From Methylobacillus rhizosphaerae (lineage in GTDB: Bacteria; Pseudomonadota; Gammaproteobacteria; Burkholderiales; Methylophilaceae): a DNA stretch of 64,000 nucleotides. Position 1 is the first letter of the stretch, and each line of letters opens with the position of its first letter. The DNA lies in NCBI RefSeq assembly GCF_900187985.1, contig NZ_FZOA01000001.1, positions 62,001 to 126,000 of the forward strand. The letters run 5' to 3'. The notes beneath the pieces are model-generated. The model worked only from the letters and a program-made list of their open reading frames with translations, had not been told where the DNA came from and ran no database searches. This document shows, piece after piece, positions 43,330 to 51,898 of this stretch. Position numbers and translations under genes: made by a program.

Positions 43330-45444
43330 ATGAATTTCTTGAATTCTCGTTTATATGGTTGGTTGTTATGTTTGATGGCTCTTCAGGCCCATGCGGCGGA
43401 AGAGATATTGGACGAAGTCCAGGTCAACAGCCAACTGGAAAAAGAAACACCTACAAGTGTGGTTCGCGGCTATACCGCAAAGCGAAGCGCGACTGCGACC
43501 AAAACGGACAGCAGTATCCTGGAAACTCCTCAATCCATTTCTGTGATTACGGCAGACCAGATTGAAGAACAGCGCGCGCAATCAATACAGGAAGTCTTGC
43601 GCTATAGTGCCGGGGTTGTCTCTGACCAGTATGGGCTGGATTCGCGGTCGGACTCCTATGCTATCCGCGGCATGGATGCCACGCAGTACCTGAATGGCTT
43701 GCGTCAGATCAACACTTTTTATTCCGAGACCATACGCCCAGACCCCTATGCCATGGAGCGTATCGAAGTGTTGCGGGGACCTTCTTCCATGCTGTATGGT
43801 GCGGGCGGTGTCGGAGGTGTGGTCAACCTGGTATCCAAGCGCCCACAAACGGAAACCAAACGCGAGATGAGCATTCTTCTGGGCAACTACCAGCGCAAGC
43901 AATTACAGGCTGATTTCACCGGGCCGGTCGCAGATACCGATAATTTATTCTATCGTTTGGTACTGCTGGGGCGTGACAGTGAAAGCCAGGTCAAATATGC
44001 GGGTGATGAACGTACCCTGATTGCGCCCTCGCTAACCTGGAAACCGAGTGAACGCACCAGTGTCACCCTGTTAGCCCAATACCAGCGCAATGATGGCCGC
44101 CCTACGCCACAATTCCTGCCTTGGTCGGGTGTGCTGAGGCCTAATCCGAACGGTAAGATCCCCTTTGATACTTATCTTGGTGATCCTGGCTTCGACCGCT
44201 ATGTCTCGGAATCGATTCATCTGGGATGGTCGCTGGAGCATGCATTCAATGATCACCTGAAACTCAGGCAGAACGCTCGTTACACCAGCAGCACGAATGA
44301 TTATCGCAGCCTCTATCCTGACAGTTTCAGTGCCAACCCTTATATTGATATCAACCAGCGGGTGTTGAACCGTTATGTGGATGTGTCAAAGACGAATTCC
44401 AAGACCGTGAATCTTGATAACCATCTGGAAGCAAGTTTCAAGACTGGAGATTTCTCACATACGCTTTTGCTAGGGCTGGATTATGGACGTTTCCGCCAGG
44501 CCAAGATAGCGGGATACGATGATGGCACCAATAACCCGATTGATGTTTATGATCCAGTCTATGCTCCCGTAGATACTTCTGGTGTGATGTGGTCTTCATC
44601 ATTCTCGCGCCTCCTGCAAACTGGCATATACCTGCAGGATCAGGTGCGCTATAAACAATGGGTGCTGACAGCAGGCGTACGCCGTGATGAGGCCAAGAAC
44701 GAGGTTCAGGGCATGGAGACCCAGCGGGATTATGCAACTACTGAGCGCTATGGTCTGACCTATGTGGCAGAGAATGGCTGGGCGCCTTATATCAGTTATG
44801 CAGAATCCTTTTTGCCTGTTGCCGGAACAGACAGGCTGGGTGGTATGTTCAAACCACAACGTGGCAAGCAATGGGAGTTAGGCGTGAAATATGAACCACC
44901 TGGTTCACGCACACGCTTTACTGTCGCGGTATTCGATATCCGGGATCAGAATCGGCAAACGCCGGATCCGGTTAACCCCAATTATTCAATACAAAGGGGA
45001 GAGGTTCATTCAAGAGGTGTTGAATTGGAAGCGACCAGCTCTCTGACCAGCCATCTGAACCTGATCGCAAGTTATAGCTATCTGGATGCGCGTTACAGCA
45101 AGACCAATAATCCAGCCGAAAGCGGTAACCAGGTTGAAACCATTCCCAAGCATCTGGCTTCTGCATGGGCAGTGCAGCAGTTTTCCCTGGGGGATGTGCA
45201 AGGGTTCCGCGCTGGGCTTGGGGTGCGTTATATTGGCAGTTCGCAGGATACTTACGAGCAGATCAAGGCCCCTGATGTGACATTGGTTGATGCAATGCTG
45301 GGACTGGATCATGGATCGTGGCGTTATACCCTCAATGCCAGCAATCTGTTCGATAAAGAGTATGTCTCCACTTGTATTTCCCGCGGCGATTGCTGGTTGG
45401 GTCCAAGAAGGCAGGTCATTGCGAGTGCCACATACTATTGGTAA
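43330..45444 (+). CDS. TonB-dependent ferric-siderophore receptor
   Basis: Outer-membrane receptor of 704 residues. The frame opens at 43252, but the ATG at 43330 starts a signal peptide (MNFLNSRLYGWLLCLMALQ, cleavage after AHA). The plug domain has the siderophore-receptor form: ILETPQSISVITADQIEEQR, RYSAGVVSDQYGLDSRSDSY and RIEVLRGPSSMLYGAGGVGG. The barrel ends VIASATYYW with the terminal aromatic residue. The FhuA/FhuE/FoxA-like plug suggests a hydroxamate siderophore, but the ligand is not certain. The divergent PepSY gene is a typical partner. Confidence 0.93.
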   Translation: MNFLNSRLYGWLLCLMALQAHAAEEILDEVQVNSQLEKETPTSVVRGYTAKRSATATKTDSSILETPQSISVITADQIEEQRAQSIQEVLRYSAGVVSDQYGLDSRSDSYAIRGMDATQYLNGLRQINTFYSETIRPDPYAMERIEVLRGPSSMLYGAGGVGGVVNLVSKRPQTETKREMSILLGNYQRKQLQADFTGPVADTDNLFYRLVLLGRDSESQVKYAGDERTLIAPSLTWKPSERTSVTLLAQYQRNDGRPTPQFLPWSGVLRPNPNGKIPFDTYLGDPGFDRYVSESIHLGWSLEHAFNDHLKLRQNARYTSSTNDYRSLYPDSFSANPYIDINQRVLNRYVDVSKTNSKTVNLDNHLEASFKTGDFSHTLLLGLDYGRFRQAKIAGYDDGTNNPIDVYDPVYAPVDTSGVMWSSSFSRLLQTGIYLQDQVRYKQWVLTAGVRRDEAKNEVQGMETQRDYATTERYGLTYVAENGWAPYISYAESFLPVAGTDRLGGMFKPQRGKQWELGVKYEPPGSRTRFTVAVFDIRDQNRQTPDPVNPNYSIQRGEVHSRGVELEATSSLTSHLNLIASYSYLDARYSKTNNPAESGNQVETIPKHLASAWAVQQFSLGDVQGFRAGLGVRYIGSSQDTYEQIKAPDVTLVDAMLGLDHGSWRYTLNASNLFDKEYVSTCISRGDCWLGPRRQVIASATYYW

Positions 45445-45490
45445 GCATCTGCTGCTCTCTATGAATCTGACATTGTGTAATCAGTGAAAT

Positions 45491-45516
45491 AAAAAGCCCG
45501 CTGATGCGGGCTTTTT
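45491..45516. terminator. Bidirectional terminator between the siderophore receptor and Fae-like gene
   Basis: AAAAAGCCCGC and GCGGGCTTTTT form an 11-bp stem with a 4-base loop, giving T-runs on both strands. It lies 46 bases after the receptor stop and 22 after the Fae-like stop on the other strand. Confidence 0.93.
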
Positions 45517-45538
45517 ATTTCTAGATCTATGGGCTAGT

Positions 45539-46090
45539 TTAGATGTCGCCCCAGCTTTCTTCCCACATGCAGTGCTTGATCTTGTGACGGTTGGCGATGA
45601 GCTCGTCAATGGATGGCTCATCGTTCAGCGCGCGTTTGATCGCCAGCTTGGTGGCTTCATAGTTGTTCTTGTACATGTCAGCCTTGTCCAGCTTGCCTTC
45701 CTTGGCCAGCGGGCCACAGCCTGGATCGATCCAGACCAGGGAGATGATGGCCAGGTCATTGACCTGATCCTTGGGGATGATGCCCTCAATGACACAGTCC
45801 AGAATCGCATCAGCAGTCGCAGCCTGTACTACGCCACCGAACAGTTCGATGTTGATGGAGTCTTTCAGGGTTACCTTTGGCACCATCATGGTCGCTGGAC
45901 GTACCAATTGGTTGATGTCACGCACGGCGAACATGGCGGAGTGCCCCTTGCTCTGTGCCATCATGTTGGCAAATGCCTGGCCAACCGGGCCATCAACAGC
46001 ACCGATCAGAATCTCCGGCATGGCAGCGGTTACATCCTTGCCTTCACTGAAAATCGTGGCTTCACCAGCCTTGAAAATGATTTTTGACAT
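45539..46090 (-). CDS. Formaldehyde-activating enzyme homologue (Fae-like) lacking the catalytic His
   Basis: A 183-residue protein starting at the ATG at 46088-46090 (MSKIIFKAGEATIF), with an AAAGGA ribosome site. It is clearly of the Fae family: GPVGQAFANMMAQSKGHSAM, RPATMMVPKVTLKDSIN and DMYKNNYEATKLAIKRALND. True Fae condenses formaldehyde with tetrahydromethanopterin. The motif that holds the proposed catalytic His in Fae (VAHIDLIIG) reads TAAMPEILIG here, with Met24 at the His position. Several residues are inserted before it, and the C-terminus is extended (CMWEESWGDI). It therefore resembles a Fae2/Fae3-type paralogue of unknown activity. It lies 115 bp downstream of gshB on the same strand. 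Confidence 0.88.
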   Translation of the reverse strand: MSKIIFKAGEATIFSEGKDVTAAMPEILIGAVDGPVGQAFANMMAQSKGHSAMFAVRDINQLVRPATMMVPKVTLKDSINIELFGGVVQAATADAILDCVIEGIIPKDQVNDLAIISLVWIDPGCGPLAKEGKLDKADMYKNNYEATKLAIKRALNDEPSIDELIANRHKIKHCMWEESWGDI

Positions 46091-46205
46091 CAAAATATCC
46101 TTTGAACATATGGTAAACGAACAACCCCTGAGTCTACCCAAGCAGCCTGGCCCGGTCAAACCTTAAGCATGCATGGATATGCAGGAGCAAGAGTTTGTGA
46201 CAGTG

Positions 46206-47153
46206 CTAGGAGTGGGAGATGCTGTGATGCAGTTTCGACACCAGGATGGAAGCTGGACTGCAATCAGTTTGTGCAGCTATTTCCACCATGCCGGTCGGGC
46301 TGGTGACATTGATCTCCGTGAGGTAGTCGCCAATGACATCCAGGCCCACCAGAAACAACCCTTTTTGCTTGAGGACAGGCCCCACGATGCTTGCAATCTC
46401 AACATCACGCGCTGTGAGTGGCTGTGCCACACCCTTGCCACCTGCAGCCAGGTTGCCGCGTGTTTCCCCATGTTGTGGAATTCGGGCCAGGGCATAAGGC
46501 AGGGGCTCTCCATCAATGATGATGATGCGTTTGTCACCATGCACAATGGCAGGAAGATAGCGTTGTGCCATGATGGTCTGTTGGCCATGGCTGGTGACGG
46601 TTTCCAGGATGACGCCTAGATTCGGGTCATCATGCCTGAGGCGGAATACGCCACTGCCGCCCATGCCGTCCAGGGGTTTGACTACAATATCCCGGTGTTC
46701 GGCCAGGAAAGCGCGTATCAGTGATTGCTCACTACTGACCAGGAAAGTGGGTGCAAACTGGGGAAAATTGAGTACTGCCAGTTTTTCGTTCCAGTCGCGG
46801 ATGGCAGCCGGGTTATTGTAAATGCGCGCACCTTGCCTGGCAGCTTGTTCCAGCAGGTAAGTGCTGTACAGGTACTCGTTATCGAAAGGCGGGTCCTTGC
46901 GCATCAGAATGGCGTCGAAAGCATGAGGCGCCGCCTCGAATGCATCGCCCAGCGTGTACCACGATGTGTTGCCATTGCTGAATTGGAAGGATTGCACTTT
47001 CAGCCTGGCTTCATGATGGCGCAGGAACAGGTCGTGCTGGCCTGCCACAAACAACTCGTCTCCTCGGGCTGCTGCCTCGCGCATGATGGCAAGGCTGGTG
47101 TCCTTATAGGGCTTGAGGCTGTCCAGAGGGTCAATGATGAAGACAATGCGCAT
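46206..47153 (-). CDS. gshB: Glutathione synthetase GshB
   Basis: ATP-grasp ligase that joins gamma-glutamylcysteine and glycine. It has 315 residues, the length of E. coli GshB. Motifs: MRIVFIIDPLDSLKPYKDTS, the conserved AILMRKDPPFDNEYLYSTYL, DIVVKPLDGMGGSGVFRL, GDKRIIIIDGEPLPYALARI, and DVIGDYLTEINVTSPTGM with metal ligands. It follows gshA by 3 bp, so the two steps of glutathione synthesis form one transcription unit. Confidence 0.97.
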   Translation of the reverse strand: MRIVFIIDPLDSLKPYKDTSLAIMREAAARGDELFVAGQHDLFLRHHEARLKVQSFQFSNGNTSWYTLGDAFEAAPHAFDAILMRKDPPFDNEYLYSTYLLEQAARQGARIYNNPAAIRDWNEKLAVLNFPQFAPTFLVSSEQSLIRAFLAEHRDIVVKPLDGMGGSGVFRLRHDDPNLGVILETVTSHGQQTIMAQRYLPAIVHGDKRIIIIDGEPLPYALARIPQHGETRGNLAAGGKGVAQPLTARDVEIASIVGPVLKQKGLFLVGLDVIGDYLTEINVTSPTGMVEIAAQTDCSPASILVSKLHHSISHS

Positions 47154-47156
47154 GGG

Positions 47157-48443
47157 TTATTCCTGATAGTCAGGATCGGTTTCCTGTAACTCGATTGTGG
47201 CGGCAAGCAATGCCAGCCGCGCGACAACGCCATAGGCATAGAAGCGGTTGGGGGGCGCGTCTGGCGCGCCTGCGCAATCAGGGGTGGAACATGGCGTTTC
47301 AAACGCCAGGGGTTCAAAGTGCATGCCTGGCGCATTGAGGTTTTCATCAATGCCGCGCGAGGTATGCACACGATAGAAACCGCCGACCACGAAGTGGTCC
47401 ATCATATAGACCACAGGCTCTGCCACACCGTCGTGCAACATTTCAAATGTATAGACGCCCTCCTGCAGGATGACCTCGCTGACTTTCAGGCCTTCTTTTA
47501 CCACAGACATTTTATTGCGTTGTTTGCGATTGAGGTCACGCACGTCATCTGCATGCTTGACGGTCATGATGCCCATGCCATAAGTGCCGGCATCGGCCTT
47601 GATAATGACAAATGGTTCCTGGGTCACGCCATATTCGGCATATTTGATGCGGATTTTTTCCAGTAAGGCATCTACTTTTTCCGCCAGTTGGTCCTCACCA
47701 ACACGGGCATGAAAATCCAGCTGGTCGCAGGTATCGAAATATGGATTGAGTAGCCAGGGATCAATATCCAGGATCTGCGAGAATTCTTCTACCACGCGAT
47801 TATAGGCACTGAAATGATGTGATTTCCGGCGCGTGGCCCAGCCCGCGTGTAAAGGCGGGATTAATGCCTGTTCCAGATTCTGCAATATGTCGGGAATGCC
47901 ACCTGAGAGATCGTTATTGAGCAGAATGGCACAACTGTCAAAGTTATCCAGCACCAGACGGTTGCCCTTGCGCTGCACCGGTTCCAGCAGGATGGAATGC
48001 CCATCATGGGTTTCCAGGAATGTGGGCTCGGTAATTTCTGGCGAGATACTGCCTATGCGTACCTCCAGGCCTGCCTGGCGCAGGATGTGGGTGAGTGCGT
48101 AAATATTGCGCAGGTAGAAAGTATTGCGGGTGTGATTCTCGGGAATCAATAATAGCCGGCGGGCATCAGGGCAGATTTTTTCTACAGCGACCATCGTTGC
48201 CTGGATGCACAAGGGCAGGAAGTCCGGGTTGAGATTATTGAATCCGCCAGGAAATAAATTGGTATCCACAGGTGCCAGCTTGAAACCGGCATTACGCAGA
48301 TCCACGGATGCATAGAAAGGAGCACCGTATTCCTGCCATTGGCTGCGAAACCAGTGTTCTATACGCGGCATGCTTTCCAGCATGCGCTTTTCCAGTGTAA
48401 GCAATGGGCCGGTAAGAGCCGTGGTAAGGTGGGGAACCATCAT
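47157..48443 (-). CDS. gshA: Glutamate-cysteine ligase, T. ferrooxidans type
   Basis: First step of glutathione synthesis. The 428-residue protein belongs to the GshA family found in Acidithiobacillus and many beta/gammaproteobacteria (TIGR02049-like), not the E. coli GshA type. Characteristic stretches are APFYASVDLRNAGFKLAPVD, TNLFPGGFNNLNPDFLPLCI, IIKADAGTYGMGIMTVKHAD and VYMMDHFVVGGFYRVHTSRG. The double Met start is at 48443 or 48440. gshB follows 3 bp later. An intrinsic terminator structure lies 63 bases upstream on the same strand. Confidence 0.95.
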   Translation of the reverse strand: MMVPHLTTALTGPLLTLEKRMLESMPRIEHWFRSQWQEYGAPFYASVDLRNAGFKLAPVDTNLFPGGFNNLNPDFLPLCIQATMVAVEKICPDARRLLLIPENHTRNTFYLRNIYALTHILRQAGLEVRIGSISPEITEPTFLETHDGHSILLEPVQRKGNRLVLDNFDSCAILLNNDLSGGIPDILQNLEQALIPPLHAGWATRRKSHHFSAYNRVVEEFSQILDIDPWLLNPYFDTCDQLDFHARVGEDQLAEKVDALLEKIRIKYAEYGVTQEPFVIIKADAGTYGMGIMTVKHADDVRDLNRKQRNKMSVVKEGLKVSEVILQEGVYTFEMLHDGVAEPVVYMMDHFVVGGFYRVHTSRGIDENLNAPGMHFEPLAFETPCSTPDCAGAPDAPPNRFYAYGVVARLALLAATIELQETDPDYQE

Positions 48444-48506
48444 GAAGGCACCTGTTAAGCCATAAAGAGTAGCCGCTGATTTTAGCCTAAAGCATGCGTG
48501 AAGGTG

Positions 48507-48532
48507 AAAAAAAGGGGCGCCATAAGCGCCCC
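48507..48532 (-). terminator. Intrinsic terminator upstream of gshA
   Basis: On the reverse strand GGGGCGC-TTATG-GCGCCCC forms a 7-bp GC stem followed by seven T residues. No gene ends before it on this strand: the amtB terminator is about 220 bases further upstream. It sits 63 bases before the gshA start, so it either ends an unrecognised short transcript or acts as an attenuator in the gshA leader. Confidence 0.75.
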
Positions 48533-48754
48533 AAGGAGGAGGAGATAATGCATAAAACTAGGCAGTAAGATGTTCCAGTCTTGCGACGTAAAGTTCACAT
48601 TACGCTTGCTTGTATGGTAAGCAATAGGCGTGCCAGGTGGGGATGAGGGCTGTTGCTGGGGTTTTGGGAAGAAGTACTGCCAATATTGTGATGAAGTGGT
48701 GCAATCTTGCCCTGATTGAGTGCGCAAGGCCGTATTGTTATGGGGGAGTGGGAG
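48533..48754. other. Non-coding stretch between two reverse-strand terminators
   Basis: This is part of the 363-bp gap between gshA and amtB. I see no convincing gene. One reverse-strand frame of 81 codons (48482-48727) crosses the gshA-proximal terminator hairpin and lacks protein-like composition. On the forward strand an AAGGAGGAGGAG run precedes a six-codon frame only. The flanking reverse-strand terminators raise the possibility of a small RNA here. Confidence 0.4.
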
Positions 48755-48784
48755 GCAAAAAAACGGGCACGTAAAGTGCCCGTT
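48755..48784 (-). terminator. Intrinsic terminator of glnK-amtB
   Basis: On the reverse strand AACGGGCAC-TTTAC-GTGCCCGTT forms a 9-bp stem followed by seven T residues, starting 22 bases after the amtB stop. It is a clear intrinsic terminator. Confidence 0.93.
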
Positions 48785-48806
48785 GTTTACTTAACGCTGG
48801 TCAGTG

Positions 48807-50180
48807 TTAATAGTGGTAGGCTCGTTCGCCATGTTCCGCAGTGTCCAGACCTTCACGTTCAGCTTCTTCGCTGGCACGCAGGCCGATGAACAGGTCTACG
48901 ATCTTGAACAGGATGTAGCTGCCGATGCCACCCCAGACAATGGTGACGCCGATGGCGACAGCTTGTGCATATAACTGGCTGGCCATGGTAGTGCCTTCTT
49001 CGTAACCAACACCTCCGAAATCAGCACTCATCAGGATGCCGGTACCGATTGCACCGATCAAGCCAGCTACGCCGTGTATGCCAAAAACGTCCAGGGAGTC
49101 ATCGTAACCAAGCTTGGCCTTAAGGCTGGTGACTGCCCAGAAAGCAATGATGCTGGCTACAAAACCGAGCACGATGGAACCCATAGGGCCAAGGAAGCCA
49201 CATGCCGGAGTAATGGCAACCAGGCCTGCGACCGCGCCGGATACGGCACCCAACAGGGAAGGCTTACCCTTGAACAGCCATTCCGCAAAGATCCAGCCCA
49301 GTACTGCGGCACCTGTGGCGACTTGTGTATTGATCATTGCCAGGCCGGCAATACCATCTGCTGCCAATTCGCTGCCGACGTTGAAGCCAAACCAGCCTAC
49401 CCACAGCATGCAAGCCCCGACCATGGTCAGTGTGATGCTGTGTGGAGGCATGGCTTCACGGCCATAACCCAGGCGCTTGCCAACCACGATGGCACCTACC
49501 AGTGCGGCAATACCTGCATTCATGTGAACGACGGTACCACCTGCAAAGTCAGCAGCACCCAGTTCACCCAGGAAGCCACCACCCCATACCATGTGCGCAA
49601 TCGGGATATAGACGAAAGTTACCCAGAGAGCCAGGAAAGCCAATACTGCCGGAAATTTCATGCGCTCCGCGAAACCACCTACGATCAGTGCAGGCGTAAT
49701 AGCTGCAAAGGTCAGCTGGAATGTTACGAATACATACTCGGGAATCGTGCCGCCATCAAGCAGGGAATCTGGTGTGATACCCGCGAGGAATGCCTTGCTG
49801 AATCCGCCAATATAGGCATTCAGGCTGCCGCCGTCAGTAAAGGCCAGGCTGTAACCGTACACCACCCAGATGACAGACATGAGTGCCGTGGATACAAAGA
49901 CCTGGGTCAGGACGGATACCATATTCTTGGTACGCACCAGGCCGCCGTAGAACAGGGCTACGCCAGGAATGATCATGGCCAGCACCAGCACAGTCGCGAC
50001 AACCATCCATGCGGTATCACCTGCACTTAATGTAGGGACGGCTTGTGCTGCATCAGCTGCGACTTCTGCAGCCACAGGCGCTGCATCAATTACGGCTTCT
50101 ACAGCATTTTCTTCAGCCAGCGCGAAACCGGCAAAGCCGAGTGCGCCAACTAGTGCAATCATGGAAAGAATCTTTTTCAT
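48807..50180 (-). CDS. amtB: Ammonium transporter AmtB
   Basis: Inner-membrane ammonium channel of 457 residues with a signal peptide (MKKILSMIALVGALGFAGFA) and an Ala-rich lead before the channel domain that begins near residue 50 (TLSAGDTAWMVVATVLVLAM). Signature regions are GVALFYGGLVRTKN, MVWGGGFLGELGAADFAGGTVVHMNAGIAALVGA and DSLDVFGIHGVAGLIGAIGTG, with the pore His residues. It lies 12 bp after glnK in the standard glnK-amtB pair. Upstream, the TorF-like porin gene and the sigma-54 promoter are probably part of the same unit. Confidence 0.97.
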   Translation of the reverse strand: MKKILSMIALVGALGFAGFALAEENAVEAVIDAAPVAAEVAADAAQAVPTLSAGDTAWMVVATVLVLAMIIPGVALFYGGLVRTKNMVSVLTQVFVSTALMSVIWVVYGYSLAFTDGGSLNAYIGGFSKAFLAGITPDSLLDGGTIPEYVFVTFQLTFAAITPALIVGGFAERMKFPAVLAFLALWVTFVYIPIAHMVWGGGFLGELGAADFAGGTVVHMNAGIAALVGAIVVGKRLGYGREAMPPHSITLTMVGACMLWVGWFGFNVGSELAADGIAGLAMINTQVATGAAVLGWIFAEWLFKGKPSLLGAVSGAVAGLVAITPACGFLGPMGSIVLGFVASIIAFWAVTSLKAKLGYDDSLDVFGIHGVAGLIGAIGTGILMSADFGGVGYEEGTTMASQLYAQAVAIGVTIVWGGIGSYILFKIVDLFIGLRASEEAEREGLDTAEHGERAYHY

Positions 50181-50192
50181 AGCATCACCCCC

Positions 50193-50580
<388 letters not shown>

Positions 50581-50596
50581 CATAATGATGATTGAA

Positions 50597-51397
50597 TTAG
50601 AAAGTCTTTTGAACGAAGAAAGTCCAGTTTTCCTTGCCGGAGAACACTGGGCCATAAGTAAATGCGCCGCGATCAGCATCGGTATCGGTGTAGTAACCAC
50701 CTACTACGATACCGTTATCCCAGGCTTTGCTCAGGCCAAGTTTCCAGTCGGTGTAGTCAAACTCGTTAGGGCCGTTGCCAAACTCCTGACGACCCACGTG
50801 CGCGATAGCGCTATAGCCACTCTCGCCGAATGGAACTTCCAGTGTCAGGTCAACATAGCTGGCACCGCGACCTTCAAAACCGAAGGCAGACTTGCTTGGA
50901 GACCAGGAATACTTGGCAGATACCCATTTATAGGAAAGACCGCCGTAGATTTCGGTAGTATCTGCATTGTAGCTGCCACTGACAGAGTTACGGCGGCCTG
51001 GGTAAATATATTGGTTAACACCCACATCATAAGTAATGCCGGTTTCGCCAATTTCGGAAGTGAACCCACCGTAGATATCCCATTCCATGCTGGAACTGTT
51101 ATAGGCACGGTCACCACCTGCACCTGATGCGCCGGTATCAGCCAGCCAGCTGATGCTGGACGCCCATGTGCCAATGTAGAAACCGCTGGCGTGTGAATAA
51201 TCCACACCTCCTTGCACAGCAGGACGATCGCCGGATTGACTGGTGCCGCGGAAAATATAGTTGCTGGTCAGTCCGATATTGTAAGTGACAGTATGCGGAG
51301 AAGTTGAGTCAGCGGTAGAGGTCTCTTCTTCAGCCATGACAGCGGCGGGTACTGCGAATGTGCCAAGGATGGATGCAAGTAGCAGAGAGTGACGCAT
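50597..51397 (-). CDS. TorF family putative outer-membrane porin
   Basis: A 266-residue exported protein. I use the ATG at 51395-51397, with AAAGGG upstream and a signal peptide (MRHSLLLASILGTFAVPAAV, cleavage after MAE or nearby). The mature part has the TorF/Gcw_chp (TIGR02001-type) signature TYNIGLTSNYIFRGTSQSGD and ends WTFFVQKTF, with alternating beta-strand pattern and C-terminal Phe. The family is predicted to form outer-membrane barrels; the substrate is unknown. It is followed by glnK and amtB on the same strand and has a sigma-54 promoter 66-80 bases upstream, so an ammonium or amine uptake role is likely (inference). Confidence 0.85.
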   Translation of the reverse strand: MRHSLLLASILGTFAVPAAVMAEEETSTADSTSPHTVTYNIGLTSNYIFRGTSQSGDRPAVQGGVDYSHASGFYIGTWASSISWLADTGASGAGGDRAYNSSSMEWDIYGGFTSEIGETGITYDVGVNQYIYPGRRNSVSGSYNADTTEIYGGLSYKWVSAKYSWSPSKSAFGFEGRGASYVDLTLEVPFGESGYSAIAHVGRQEFGNGPNEFDYTDWKLGLSKAWDNGIVVGGYYTDTDADRGAFTYGPVFSGKENWTFFVQKTF

Positions 51398-51462
51398 GAT
51401 GTTGTACCCTTTCAATATGTAAAAATAAAAAACAGCAACAGAGATGCTTCACTGGGTAATAA

Positions 51463-51477
51463 GCAACACCTGTGCCA
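51463..51477 (-). promoter_or_regulatory. Sigma-54 (-24/-12) promoter of the porin-glnK-amtB operon
   Basis: The reverse strand reads TGGCACAGGTGTTGC, matching the sigma-54 consensus TGGCACN5TTGC with the GG and GC elements at the required spacing. Transcription should begin near 51451, about 54 bases before the porin ATG. No clear NtrC site (GCAC-N5-GTGC type) was seen just upstream. The RpoN gene is in this window at 20112. Confidence 0.88.
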
Positions 51478-51650
51478 TCAATGCAACATCAATATAAAAC
51501 AATGGGTTATGTAATATTTGTTTCTGGATTGGGCCTGTAAAACAAGTTTTTCTATGGATTGTTGGTATAAGTCACTGAGTTAACTATGTTTAATCAGGAT
51601 TTTTGCGTGGGGAAACCTGATAAACTGCCATTGTTTTGAAGAGAGGTTAA

Positions 51651-51896
51651 ATGATGAGCACTCAATTGATTGATGAATTATCAAATAAAATCAAAGAGAT
51701 GTATTCTTCTCTGCCCACTGGTGAAATGGACGGGAATTTGCATGCACTGTTGCAGGGCGCGTTCACCAAACTGGAGCTTGTTTCGCGAGAGGAGTTTGAT
51801 GTGCAGGCAGAAATCCTGCGCAAGACTCGCGAGCGCCTGGTTGAACTGGAAGCGCAGGTGGCAGTACTGGAGGCAAGTTTGGAAAAAAGCGAGTAG
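51651..51896 (+). CDS. ubiK: Ubiquinone biosynthesis accessory factor UbiK-like (BMFP)
   Basis: An 81-residue protein (80 if the second ATG at 51654 is used). It is a BMFP/YqiC-type helical protein: IDELSNKIKEMYSSL, then LVSREEFDVQAEILRKTRER and a C-terminal coiled coil LVELEAQVAVLEASL. UbiK supports aerobic ubiquinone synthesis with UbiJ in E. coli. An AGAGG element precedes the start. The comM-like gene follows 2 bp after its stop, a common arrangement. Confidence 0.88.
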   Translation: MMSTQLIDELSNKIKEMYSSLPTGEMDGNLHALLQGAFTKLELVSREEFDVQAEILRKTRERLVELEAQVAVLEASLEKSE

Positions 51897-51898
51897 CG

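Noticed and set aside
48482-48727. Reverse open frame of 81 codons between amtB and gshA
   Set aside because: It runs through a terminator hairpin and its T-run, has no ribosome site, and has low-complexity, non-protein-like composition.
49074-50030. Forward open frame of 318 codons inside amtB
   Set aside because: It is antisense to the ammonium transporter; its product is rich in Cys, His and Gln without any domain pattern.
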